From: Nitrososphaerota archaeon
GTDB taxonomy: Archaea > Thermoproteota > Nitrososphaeria > Nitrososphaerales > CADDZS01
Assembly: GCA_027886785.1 (NCBI GenBank)
Contig: JAPCJV010000001.1
Coordinates: 1 to 20,228, forward strand
DNA length: 20,228 nt
Direction: 5' to 3'
Below are positions 1 through 7,513 of this stretch, piece by piece. A program made the translations under genes and the position numbers. The notes under the pieces are model-generated. The model saw only the letters and a list, made by a program, of their open reading frames with translations, made no database searches and was not told the origin of the DNA. Every line of letters starts with the position of its first letter. Position 1 is the first letter of the stretch.

Positions 1-216
1 ATGAACTCAAACCAGTGTCTCAACTTCGGCTATTCCGGAGGTTTTTACATCGGGGACCACTCTGCACAATTGCTGATTCCTTCAATCGTGCCCGGAACAA
101 AGTATGTGCTGCGCATAGTTGCATCCAACGACGCACAGGTGAGACTCATATGCACCCTAACTTCTACTTCACCAAGCTGTGTGGTCAGTCACGATACTGA
201 CGGCGGATCAGAATAA
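1..216 (+). CDS. 3' end of a possible surface/secreted protein (partial)
   Basis: An open frame enters at the left edge and stops with TAA at 214-216. The 71 visible residues are beta-rich, with Ser, Thr and Asn and a segment (PGTKYVLRIVASND) that resembles a strand pair of a fibronectin- or Ig-like fold. Three cysteines are visible. This fits the C-terminus of an exported archaeal protein, but the first codon falls on the window edge, so it is unknown whether base 1 is a true start. No family was recognised and no catalytic motif is visible. Confidence 0.35.
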   Translation: MNSNQCLNFGYSGGFYIGDHSAQLLIPSIVPGTKYVLRIVASNDAQVRLICTLTSTSPSCVVSHDTDGGSE

Positions 217-302
217 CCACGGGAATCTTCCAATAGTGGATCGAAAATACAGATTCGTGAATCCTTTTGGCATATTAGATACATATCATCCGGATCAGTT
301 GA

Positions 303-425
303 GTGAAAAGAGTATCTATTGGCGTGCCCGCTGCGGGATTTCTCTTTATTGTAGTTGCCGCCCTAATACGGACGGGCAGGACAGATTTCACCCAATACCT
401 GACTGTCCTTGCCTCTCGTTTCTGA
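303..425 (+). CDS. candidate 40-residue single-span membrane protein
   Basis: A GTG-initiated frame of 40 codons lies in the gap between the left-edge fragment and the M29-like gene. It starts with a Lys-Arg pair, continues with one hydrophobic stretch (about residues 6-21, PAAGFLFIVVAALI), and ends in a polar tail that stops with TGA. An in-frame TGA lies 9 nt upstream of the GTG, so no longer version exists. An AT-rich TATA-like stretch (catattagat, about 271-280) is centred about 27 nt before the GTG, as expected for an archaeal leaderless message. No homologue was recognised and a frame this short could be chance. Confidence 0.3.
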   Translation: MKRVSIGVPAAGFLFIVVAALIRTGRTDFTQYLTVLASRF

Positions 426-568
426 CAGTACGACATAATGAGCGCCTCCCTTGGGCAGCGCCAAATTGCTCCATCGAGCGGCAAAACTATCGCTGCTGAG
501 TAGGCAGATCTCTGAAAAGATCCTACTCTCAATGGGATTGGTTACAACTTATTAATCGAGGTACGATC

Positions 569-1768
569 ATGGATTTCATCTTGCCAACTAAAGATAGAAA
601 CAGATTATCAACAATTGAGAAGCTAGAAGACCAGGTCGCAGCGAAGGTAGTTTCTGAGTCCCTTCATTTGAAGAAGGGAGACTCGCTAACTGTAGAAACT
701 TGGAATAATGGATTTCCTCTCGCAACTAAGGTGGTCCTCGAAGCCAGAAAACTCGGGGCCCATCCGATCATGATCTTTGAAGATGAAGACGCCTACGTGG
801 AGGGAGTAAAGAATACCCCGAAGGATGCAATCGGAAAAATGGGAAAACACGAATATCAACTTCTGTCTGCGACGGACGCATACTTTTTCATTCCCAATGA
901 AGTTCTTGAAGGCTACACCAAGAGGCTCACTGCGGCTGAGGTAGATCAGGCAACTACCTATGGTGATTCTTGGTATGAGGCGGCGGAGAAGGCGAAGCTC
1001 AGAGGAGCGAGGATGAGCTTTGGTTTTGCAGGGAAGGAATTGGCAAAGATTCTCGGGAAAAAACTGGACGAGGTGGTTGCACATCAATTGAAAGCAACGC
1101 TAGTAGATTTTAGCGGGCTTAAGAGTGCGGGCAAACAGCTAGAGTCGCAAATGATCCCCAACACCGTTGGCGTAATTGATTCAGGTGGAGCGGAGCTCGA
1201 ATTTGAATTTGGGGATGGAGGAAGGGTCGAGGATGGAGTGGTGGATGAAGATGATGTCTCGGCCGGGAACAATATGTCGTACCTCCCGCCAGGTATGGTG
1301 GTGAAAAATATCAAGCGTGATTCCCTGAATGGAAAAGTGAAGCTCTCGGCCACTCTGTCGTGGCGAGGGATCCTGGACGACGCAGTACTCGAGTTTGAAG
1401 GGGGTCGATTGACAACTTGGAGTAGCAAGAACTCGAAGAAAATGTTGGATTCTCTGATCTCAGATCAACCGGAGAGTGAGAGAGAAGTCAGTTCGCTGAT
1501 AATAGGACTGAACCCTGCGATACGCTATGGATATGGACAAGACCGCTTTGTGGAGGGGTCGATTGGACTCTCCGGGTTAGAATTCACCGGGATTTTGCGA
1601 AAGGGCACTCTCCGTGCCAACCAGAGTAAGTTGGTTGAAAAGGGAAAACTAGTTACAAAATATGATCGCAAGACAATCCTACTTCCTCGAGTTGAAAGAA
1701 AGGTCTCACCGTTACATGAAAAATTACATGATCGATTTAGATGGGGTCGTTTGCGAACATGTGGATAA
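569..1768 (+). CDS. M29 aminopeptidase-like protein, probably lacking catalytic metal ligands
   Basis: This 399-residue protein follows the architecture of the thermophilic metallo-aminopeptidase (M29, AmpS/PepT type) family. The N-terminal half has the 'sL.lkkGDsL.VET' and 'PLATKVVLEARKLGAHP' pattern (residues 31-68). The C-terminal half carries the NTVGVIDSGGAELEF segment (198-212) and an N-x-x-x-LPPG-turn region (235-242). In active M29 enzymes the last motif reads LPaGE, with the Glu binding metal. Here the position is Met243, and the usual His/Glu/His-x-Asp ligands near the C-terminus appear to be replaced (GLNPAI, SGLEFTGIL). An inactive or repurposed peptidase fold is therefore inferred. 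The start is ATG with a GAGGT Shine-Dalgarno element 7 nt upstream. The 3' end overlaps the HAD gene by 53 nt, which suggests co-transcription. Confidence 0.6.
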   Translation: MDFILPTKDRNRLSTIEKLEDQVAAKVVSESLHLKKGDSLTVETWNNGFPLATKVVLEARKLGAHPIMIFEDEDAYVEGVKNTPKDAIGKMGKHEYQLLSATDAYFFIPNEVLEGYTKRLTAAEVDQATTYGDSWYEAAEKAKLRGARMSFGFAGKELAKILGKKLDEVVAHQLKATLVDFSGLKSAGKQLESQMIPNTVGVIDSGGAELEFEFGDGGRVEDGVVDEDDVSAGNNMSYLPPGMVVKNIKRDSLNGKVKLSATLSWRGILDDAVLEFEGGRLTTWSSKNSKKMLDSLISDQPESEREVSSLIIGLNPAIRYGYGQDRFVEGSIGLSGLEFTGILRKGTLRANQSKLVEKGKLVTKYDRKTILLPRVERKVSPLHEKLHDRFRWGRLRTCG

Positions 1769-2066
1769 CTCCGCTCCGGACTTGATGATTACCGCCGAGG
1801 AGATTAAAGGAGCGAGAACATGGATTAACTCGCGCTATGATTCAGGAGCCACCATTTGCTTTTTCACGGCGCGTCTTGAAGAGCACAGGGCAATCACCGA
1901 GACCTGGCTTAATACCCATGGTTTCAAGTATCACAAAATCATTTTTGGAAAACCGCGCGGAGGCAATTATCACTACATTGATGATAAGCGTGTTCAGGCA
2001 ACCACGTTCAACGGAAAGTTCTCTCCATTGATCAAGAAAAGCGTGGGAATAGAAGTTTTTGAATGA
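1716..2066 (+). CDS. HAD-superfamily phosphatase-like protein
   Basis: A 116-residue protein whose N-terminus MIDLDGVV contains the HAD signature DxDG: Asp7 would be the nucleophile and Asp9 the general acid. The second motif is the hydrophobic FFTAR (about residues 49-53, the Thr of motif II). Lys at KPRGG is a candidate for motif III, and the acidic pair in YIDDK for motif IV. With no room for a cap domain, it resembles the small archaeal/bacterial HAD phosphatases found near sugar or polysaccharide genes; the substrate cannot be read. An earlier in-frame start exists at 1662, but the ATG at 1716 sits immediately before the catalytic motif with AAAGG about 13 nt upstream, so it was chosen. 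It overlaps the upstream gene in another frame. Confidence 0.65.
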   Translation: MKNYMIDLDGVVCEHVDNSAPDLMITAEEIKGARTWINSRYDSGATICFFTARLEEHRAITETWLNTHGFKYHKIIFGKPRGGNYHYIDDKRVQATTFNGKFSPLIKKSVGIEVFE

Positions 2067-2355
2067 TGGAGTCACTCCGTATACGACAGGATCGGAGAGG
2101 CTACAAGCTTTCAATATTATTTTGAAGTAAGCCCTGTCACGCACTTTCGACTTTTGGGAAGTGTGTCCTACTACTTGCATCGAAAATCGAATACAAAACT
2201 AAGTTACAAAATTCAATCCCTGACTCTCTTTGTCATGATTTCATGCAACAGTTTGGAATTCACCGATCTGAAAGAATATCGCTTTTTGGAATGCTTCTCT
2301 GGGATTTAAAACTCATCTTGCCCTAAGTGTGCACTTGGCTCAACGAGTGTTGCAC

Positions 2356-3703
2356 ATGCAAGTAAGAAAATTATCTGTCTTGACCATAATGGCGCTCTCA
2401 CTTTTCCTCGTCTCGTCTGTTTTCGCTTCTGCATCGTATGCTTCAGGTACTCCTGTGTTTTCTACTCCGAAAAACCTGAGCAACGATTTCGGCAGCGCTA
2501 TCTATCCCAATGTTCAGAACGTCGGGTCCCACGTGTACGTGGTCTGGACGGAAGGATCGGGAGGAATAATGTTTCGGTCGAGCCCCGATGGAGGCAGTAC
2601 TTGGAGCCCTCTACTCACCTCGCCCGCGATGAAGCTGTCGAACAAGGGAGGGACTACTCAGTATCCGTTGATGTCCGTCAACGGCTCCAACGTCTATGTC
2701 GTGTGGTCACAGACGATCAACAAAGTCCTGCAAGTATTCGAAGCTACGAGCAACAACAGTGGTTCGAGTTTCGGTAAACCAGTGCAGCTTACCTTCGCCA
2801 ATACTGCGGGAGGTTACATTACGCCCGTGATTGCCTCATGGGGCAGCAATATCTACGTCGCTTACGTCAACGCGAGCAACCAAGCATCGTACGTCACCTG
2901 CAGTACAAAAGCTGGGGTGAGCGGCTCTTGGTCTCCAGCGTTCCCTTTTTCCACCTTCCATGAACCGCAGCTCGCCGCGGTAAAAGGGAATGTTGTATAC
3001 GCGATTGCCGATCGGCAATTCCAAGTTAGTTCCAATAATTGCGGAATCGGAGCCAAATCCGGCGACGTAAACTGGACGGACGTTACTCCGGCAGTGGGGA
3101 TTCATGCTGAGCCTTGGCTTGCGGTGTCCGGATCTAATGTGTACGGAATATGGGAGACGAAGCACAATACCAGCAATGTAGAAATGATGAACTCGAATGA
3201 CGGCGGAATTACCTGGACACCGGGGAGCAATCTATCGTCAACGCTGCCGGATGCCTGGAACCCTATGATCGGTTCTGTTAGATCTTCGGCCTGGGCTGCT
3301 ATCCAGCAATATCCTGGTAGTTCAAAATCTCAGATTTTTATCTATACCACCACTAATGGGGGCACCACCTGGAGTTCTCCGACTTCTTTGAGCGGAAAGG
3401 GTCCTGCAGGAAGCTCAACTGGCTTCCCGTTCAACGTGGCCACTACCGATGGGCAGAATGTGTTCGTGGCATGGTCACAGCAAATTAGCTCAGGGTACTG
3501 GGTCCTGCGAGTAGGGTACAGTGGAGATGGAGGAACCGTGGACCTCTGCTCCGGGAATTAACGTGTCACAAAACGCAGTAGGACAAGCGGGAAATAGCAA
3601 CGATGTGGCAACAGCGGAAATCTCTGCCAATGGTGTGCACTGCTACGCAGTGTGGCAGTATGTCAACGGGGCTTCTAACCAAATCTACTTCTCGTCTTCT
3701 TAA
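2356..3703 (+). pseudogene. BNR-repeat (sialidase-like) secreted protein, frameshifted near the 3' end
   Basis: The frame opens with a Sec-type signal peptide (QVRKLSV, a hydrophobic run, then ASAS-YASG) followed by repeated BNR/Asp-box motifs (SPDGGSTW, NDGGITW, TNGGTTW) typical of sialidase/neuraminidase-like beta-propellers. The frame is lost at about 3536-3540, giving a stop at 3559-3561. The +1 frame then continues homologously to TAA at 3701-3703 (PGINVSQNAVGQ through NQIYFSSS). The intact paralogue at 9748-11184 has the matching SQIDISNNAVGQ and SQIYFATS without a break. Loss of two bases (accACg to accg) would explain it and would restore GGTTW. A TATA-like TTTAAAAC lies at about 2304-2311. 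ATG 2356 was chosen over GTG 2329 because it directly precedes the signal peptide. True sialidase activity is not implied. It could also be a sequencing error or programmed shift. Confidence 0.75.
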
Positions 3704-3829
3704 ATTCAATTTCTTCCGACTGTGACCTCCGGGTAAAAGCTCGGGGAAGCTCACGGGATAGCGAATTCCCGAAAGGGTATAACTGACAGATGTTCGTCCT
3801 GATCGTGACTTGGCGTAGGCTCTTATTTT

Positions 3830-4540
3830 TTAGACAAAGCCTGCACTTACTTCAGACCAAGCGTATAGGGTCATGCTGAAGTGGAAGGGCGAGGCGGTAC
3901 TTGTTCCAGAGAATCCGGAACGATGCTCCACGGCATTATTTCCGCTGAAAGATTGATCGAGTGTATATTCGGGTCCGGCGCCTATGGTTCCGACCCCTTC
4001 TAAGGCGAAAAAGCCCCCGCAGGCGATCACTAGAGCTCCGCTTCCGGGATTATAGGAAGCCACCCTCGAGGATGTCGAGGCACGTGCGTTGTCAATACCT
4101 TTGCTGAAACTATGGGGAGCGGTAGCTCCCGAGAGTTCGTAACCGAATAACGCGGCGGGCCCAGAATTATAGGATAAGTGAATCGCCTCAAAGCCAGTAG
4201 GTCCCACAGTACCGTACCACATTTGAGCGAGGGTATCAGTCATAGTTCTGGCTCGCACAATATTGTGGAACACAATGTTCAGATTGTTTACAAGGGTCCC
4301 GGTTGAAATCTGGATACTATTTCCGGAAACAATGCCGGCGCACAGAATGATAGTGTCTCCTCGTACGACAGGCTTCTGGAAAGTTAGACTAACGGAAGTA
4401 TCAGATCCGCCCGCTGTATACCCACTCGTGAACTGAACGATCCTCGGCGATGGGGAAGCTGCGATCGCAGGCAATAAAGCAGTCGAGAGGCTTGCAACGA
4501 CGAGGAGGGATAGTATTGAGACTGCAAAAATGGGTTTCAT
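3830..4540 (-). CDS. secreted beta-rich protein of unknown function
   Basis: A 236-residue protein with a clear signal peptide (KPIF, then a hydrophobic core and an ALLPAIAASPS cleavage region, residues 1-29). The mature part is rich in Ser, Thr, Gly and alternating hydrophobics, has two cysteines (in ILCAG and VIACGG) and no recognised catalytic motif. It resembles an exported beta-sandwich (lectin- or Ig-like), but no family is claimed. On the minus strand an ATATAT box is centred about 24 nt before the ATG, so the message is probably leaderless. It is convergent with the frameshifted BNR gene, and a T-rich run on the plus strand (3823-3831) at its stop codon may end the BNR transcript. Confidence 0.6.
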   Translation of the reverse strand: MKPIFAVSILSLLVVASLSTALLPAIAASPSPRIVQFTSGYTAGGSDTSVSLTFQKPVVRGDTIILCAGIVSGNSIQISTGTLVNNLNIVFHNIVRARTMTDTLAQMWYGTVGPTGFEAIHLSYNSGPAALFGYELSGATAPHSFSKGIDNARASTSSRVASYNPGSGALVIACGGFFALEGVGTIGAGPEYTLDQSFSGNNAVEHRSGFSGTSTASPFHFSMTLYAWSEVSAGFV

Positions 4541-4581
4541 TTTGATAGTTTCAGAGAATCGATATATGGTAATAAATAAAA

Positions 4582-4600
4582 TATCTCAAGTTTCGAGATA
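4582..4600. promoter_or_regulatory. inverted repeat upstream of the secreted-protein gene
   Basis: TATCTC (4582-4587) and GAGATA (4595-4600) are perfect inverse complements with a 7-nt spacer. They lie about 15 nt upstream of the TATA-like box of the minus-strand gene starting at 4540, where a transcription-factor operator could sit. Its regulator is not visible. Confidence 0.3.
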
Positions 4601-4666
4601 CTAGGATTACGAAGATTTCTATTATCTATCGTCTCTGCTCTAATTTTTGCACTCCCTGTCGGGGGG

Positions 4667-4762
4667 ATGCTTGCGAGATTTAGAGTTCATCGGAAAGTTT
4701 CCAAGGTCGGGAAATTTCCATCCGGGCAAACCACTCCCGATTGCAGAGTCGTCGGAACTTGA
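4667..4762 (+). CDS. candidate short basic ORF, possibly a longer membrane peptide
   Basis: The frame from ATG 4667 encodes 31 residues rich in Arg and Lys and ends with TGA at 4760. The same frame is open back to 4580. That upstream part would encode a signal- or membrane-like stretch (RRFLLSIVSALIFALPVGG) directly joined to it, but it has no ATG, GTG or TTG. Either only the short form is made, or a longer gene has lost its start, or the frame is chance. No homologue was recognised. Confidence 0.18.
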   Translation: MLARFRVHRKVSKVGKFPSGQTTPDCRVVGT

Positions 4763-4773
4763 ACTCAAGTTCC
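4754..4773 (-). terminator. 20-nt near-perfect palindrome downstream of the 80-residue gene
   Basis: GGAACTTGA (4754-4762) and TCAAGTTCC (4765-4773) form a 9-bp stem with a 2-nt spacer. On the minus strand it begins about 11 nt after the stop codon of the gene at 4784-5026, so it could act as a 3' end or stabilising hairpin. No T-tract follows it, so a classical terminator is not proven. A protein-binding palindrome is an alternative. Confidence 0.35.
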
Positions 4774-4783
4774 AGTAACCGAC

Positions 4784-5026
4784 TCAAGCTGTCCCGGATT
4801 CTAATTGCGCGGGATCTGGTGCCACTTTTACGATGCTCAAATCATGCAGAATTTTTGATGTCCTGACCGAGTGGCTCAGAAGGCGGTCCAGGACTTTTTT
4901 CAAATTCTCGGGCAGAACCTCTTTCGCTTCATCGATATCGAATTTCAGGTATTCAATATCGAGGATGTTGGCTTGATGGATCTGGAGAGCTTCGCCGACC
5001 TTATCCGCTTCTGTTTTTGAAGACAA
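4784..5026 (-). CDS. small helical protein of unknown function
   Basis: An 80-residue acidic protein that appears all-helical, with heptad-like leucines in NLKKVLDRLLSHSVRTSKILHDL (about residues 41-63); a short coiled coil or dimerising helix pair is likely. The only usual start codon is TTG at 5026. The frame stays open upstream for another 14 codons with protein-like content (AAEQVW) but no conventional start. It has no cysteines, no signal peptide and no recognised family. It lies between the secreted-protein gene and the cupredoxin gene on the same strand; the 94-nt gap to the cupredoxin gene leaves operon membership open. Confidence 0.45.
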   Translation of the reverse strand: MSSKTEADKVGEALQIHQANILDIEYLKFDIDEAKEVLPENLKKVLDRLLSHSVRTSKILHDLSIVKVAPDPAQLESGTA

Positions 5027-5120
5027 CCAGACTTGTTCCGCCGCCGAATAAGTCTTAACAACCTTATGTTAGATTCTTAGGAACACTTATTTTCTGTCTT
5101 GAGTCGGCAACACTTTTTCA

Positions 5121-5591
5121 TTAAGAAGCGGAGATGACTACGATAGATCCGGTCATCCAACTATGGTACACGCAATAATACTCGTAGGCGCCGGCAATGG
5201 AAAATGTGCACGTATAGGTCGTGCCCTGACCCATGTCCCCAGAATTAAAAGAGGCGTCAGTGGGAGCACTGGAGCTGCTTACGGTGTGATGCGCGGAATC
5301 ATTATTCGTCCAAGTGACCGTGTTATTCTTGCCGATCACCAGAGTAAGCTTGTCGGAACTATAGCCTGGAGCGTTGGCTGAATTTGAAGCTCCGCTCAAA
5401 ATTGAAATTTGAATCGCCGAACCGTTGGACTGACTCGAACAGGAAATGTTGCTCCCGTTCGACGCGGGAGGAGCGCCAGAGAAAAAGAGAAAATACACTG
5501 CGACAGCTGCAACAATGACAACCAAGACGAGTACTATCGCTATAACGCGACAGATTCCAATTTCTATGCGAGATCGAAGCAGCTGGGTCAT
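5121..5591 (-). CDS. membrane-anchored type-1 copper protein (plastocyanin/cupredoxin-like)
   Basis: A 156-residue protein with one N-terminal membrane anchor (about residues 15-38), a Ser/Asn/Gly-rich linker, and a C-terminal cupredoxin domain. The blue-copper ligands are readable: His102 in DSAHHTV, then Cys140, His143 and Met146 in YYCVYHSWM, the usual C-x2-H-x2-M loop. The domain should face the outside and carry electrons. Small plastocyanin-like proteins of this kind are abundant in Thaumarchaeota, and the nearby Rieske protein at 6313-7293 is a plausible partner. A longer frame reaches back to 5714, but the ATG at 5591 has an AAGGAA element about 7 nt upstream and directly precedes the anchor, so it was chosen. 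The electron donor and acceptor are unknown. Confidence 0.85.
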   Translation of the reverse strand: MTQLLRSRIEIGICRVIAIVLVLVVIVAAVAVYFLFFSGAPPASNGSNISCSSQSNGSAIQISILSGASNSANAPGYSSDKLTLVIGKNNTVTWTNNDSAHHTVSSSSAPTDASFNSGDMGQGTTYTCTFSIAGAYEYYCVYHSWMTGSIVVISAS

Positions 5592-6148
5592 AAAAGATTC
5601 CTTTTTCCGTAATGTTATGTCCGGAGACTTCTTGGAGGCTAATTGAGGAATTGTTAATTTTGTAGTGATAAGTTTTCGTTTGTTTGAAAAAAGGATTAAT
5701 GATCTTGGACGCACCCGCCTAAAATCAACCGAATTATTCGTGATTATTTACCATAAGATAGCTCCGTAGATCTTAGAAGATGCCGTCCAGCACAACTTCT
5801 TCGTATCGATTTTTCAGCAGTCGGTCCACTATGTGGCTGCCGATAAAACCTGCTCCTCCAGTAACGAGCGCCTTCATCGTCTTGAAGCGCCTAATTTATG
5901 CTAATCTTCCTCTCGATCCGTCTAGCGAGCACCCGAACGGTCGCTATGCAAGACCTTGCGAGCCATGGACGATCCAGCAATTGTAGCGAGAAAATTTCTG
6001 CCATCGACAATCGAATTTGGTCGTTCCCCTGAGCATTCGCTTCATCCAAGACTGGGCCAAAGGTCTCGCCTAAGGGAGCAATTTCCAATGCAACTTCGTT
6101 GCATACTGATCTTTGAACGAAAAAAATCGATGTTTATGTCTTGGATCA
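5592..6148. other. gene-poor gap around the epimerase remnant
   Basis: Apart from the 105-nt epimerase relic, no convincing gene is visible. On the minus strand, just upstream of the relic (about 5913-6018), a short frame reads NSIVDGRNFLATIAG. IVDGRN resembles the C-terminal motif of UDP-sugar dehydrogenases and could be a second decayed sugar-nucleotide gene, but a stop lies a few codons before it, so this is weak. Confidence 0.3.
5773..5877 (-). pseudogene. N-terminal remnant of an NAD-dependent sugar-nucleotide epimerase/dehydratase
   Basis: On the minus strand the frame starts [20 protein letters not shown], a textbook start of an extended short-chain dehydrogenase such as GalE or Rml[11 protein letters not shown] is the GxxGxxG dinucleotide-binding turn. 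The frame continues to EVVLD, the acidic residue that binds the NAD ribose, then stops after GIF. Intact enzymes run for about 300 residues, so only about 34 remain. The DNA to the left (5592-5772) does not continue the fold in any frame. This is therefore a truncated relic, probably left by a deletion or rearrangement. Confidence 0.75.
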
Positions 6149-6316
6149 ATGTGGATTTTAGTATCCGCGGCGCCCCGACTTTTAGATTTGTACCAATTCA
6201 AACTTAAGCCTGATGCGAGGTACTCCCTCTCGACAAACCCTTCGTTACCGGTCATCTACCCAAACCTGAAGAAACTTCTGAAACTTGAGGGCAGGAGAAG
6301 AGCGGAGCAGCTGTGA
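6149..6316 (+). CDS. candidate 55-residue protein coupled to the Rieske gene
   Basis: The frame from ATG 6149 ends with a TGA at 6314-6316 that overlaps the GTG start of the Rieske gene (GTGA), a spacing typical of translational coupling. The C-terminal half is basic and helical (NLKKLLKLEGRRRAEQL). No family was recognised. The frame also extends back to a TTG at 6113. The reading is plausible, but the frame might simply cover the Rieske leader. Confidence 0.28.
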   Translation: MWILVSAAPRLLDLYQFKLKPDARYSLSTNPSLPVIYPNLKKLLKLEGRRRAEQL

Positions 6317-7293
6317 AAAAAGTCAAAACTGACGTGGATCTTGAAAAATCCAAGAAAAAGATCTCAAAACGAGAAGCGCGCTCCTCCATTGCCAGATTCC
6401 AGAAGTTAATGGGAATCATATTTTCCCTCGCAGCTCTTGCTGGAATCTATTTGCTTTCTAACGATCCCTTTCTCTGGCTCGTAGCAGTTTCGCACGCCTA
6501 TGGACTCATCTTCATAGTGAGTGTAGAAATATTCTTGGCAGTACTTTCTTTTCTCGCGATCAAACAAGTGTATATTGCGGGCATGGTCTGGGCAGTGTTA
6601 ACAATCGCCCTTCAATTGGGCGACTTGCTGACTGGACCGCAGTTCAAAATGACGATCCCGTATTTTGCAACCTACCTCGTGGGACTGTGGCCCTGGGACA
6701 CTATTCTGATTTCCCAGGTCGCAGTCATAATTGTGGGGAACCTCGGGAGAGCCTACTTGCAATACGCCGTAAAGACAGAAACCTACTTCGACATGGTGTC
6801 GAGAAAATCTCGGAGAGATTTTCTGCAGATAACGGGATTAATTGGAGGACTCGTTGCGATTGCCGCGGTTCTGGGAATCGTCGAAGCAGTGGCACCCACC
6901 CCAACACAGGCTTCTGTCACAACGACTTCTACGACCCCACTTACTGAGGTAGCTATTGGGAATGTGGGGCAACTGCAGGTCTTTTCACCGGTATACTTTG
7001 AATTTCCCGCAGGATATCCGAATGTTCTCTTCAAGAAAGATGACGGTTCCGTCATCGCCTTGAGCCTCCTATGCACTCATGTTTGCTGTCAGACCAATTT
7101 TGATTCGGCAAAGCGACAATTGATCTGTCCGTGCCACGGCGCCACCTATGATCCTGCAGGAAATGTAATCCGGGGTCCTGCACTTAGAGCTCTACCCACG
7201 GTCGAGCTCAGGATCGACACTTCCGGGAATATTTTTCCTAATCGAGTAAGCGGCCCGAGCCCATGCTCCCCTGATGCTGAAAGTCAATATTGA
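6313..7293 (+). CDS. multi-span membrane protein with a C-terminal Rieske [2Fe-2S] domain
   Basis: This 326-residue protein has a basic cytoplasmic N-terminus and about four membrane helices (roughly residues 33-50, 56-83, 88-105 and 120-148). A twin-arginine-like element follows (SRRDFL, 166-171), with a hydrophobic helix to about residue 195, a Thr/Ser/Pro linker and a Rieske domain. The cluster ligands are in CTHVCC (254-259) and CPCHGA (272-277): two Cys and two His, plus the disulfide pair. Ala replaces the usual Ser after CPCHG, while the Tyr of ATYD is kept; in bc1-type proteins loss of that Ser lowers the midpoint potential. Such membrane-fused Rieske proteins can serve a cytochrome bc-like or other quinol-linked chain, but no cytochrome b is in this window. 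The start is GTG with GGAG 5 nt upstream. Confidence 0.88.
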   Translation: MKKVKTDVDLEKSKKKISKREARSSIARFQKLMGIIFSLAALAGIYLLSNDPFLWLVAVSHAYGLIFIVSVEIFLAVLSFLAIKQVYIAGMVWAVLTIALQLGDLLTGPQFKMTIPYFATYLVGLWPWDTILISQVAVIIVGNLGRAYLQYAVKTETYFDMVSRKSRRDFLQITGLIGGLVAIAAVLGIVEAVAPTPTQASVTTTSTTPLTEVAIGNVGQLQVFSPVYFEFPAGYPNVLFKKDDGSVIALSLLCTHVCCQTNFDSAKRQLICPCHGATYDPAGNVIRGPALRALPTVELRIDTSGNIFPNRVSGPSPCSPDAESQY

Positions 7294-7319
7294 AAGGATT
7301 CAAAAAAGACCTAAGCGGG

Positions 7320-7329
7320 TTTATTTTTT
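7320..7329 (+). terminator. T-rich run after the Rieske gene
   Basis: A run of nine T with one A lies about 27 nt after the Rieske stop codon, preceded by a short G-rich stretch. Archaeal RNA polymerase ends transcripts at such oligo-T tracts, so this is a probable 3' end. Confidence 0.4.
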
Positions 7330-7513
7330 GCAGCAGCTCAGATTGGCAAAGGCCTCGATTACGTCAGTGTGAGGATTAAGTCGAGATTCTCAAAGTGCAA
7401 ACCCTTTCCGAAAGTTTGCTTAGAATTTAAGATGTAAAAAGACGAGCTTTTTTTGACAGACCTCCGATTTCAGCGATTATCTCGTTTGCTTTTCTTTAAA
7501 GTTTGGAGAACGG

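Noticed and set aside
5913..6018. UDP-sugar dehydrogenase C-terminal remnant (IVDGRN)
   Set aside because: Six matching residues, with an in-frame stop just upstream. It is too little to call, though the location beside the epimerase relic is suggestive.
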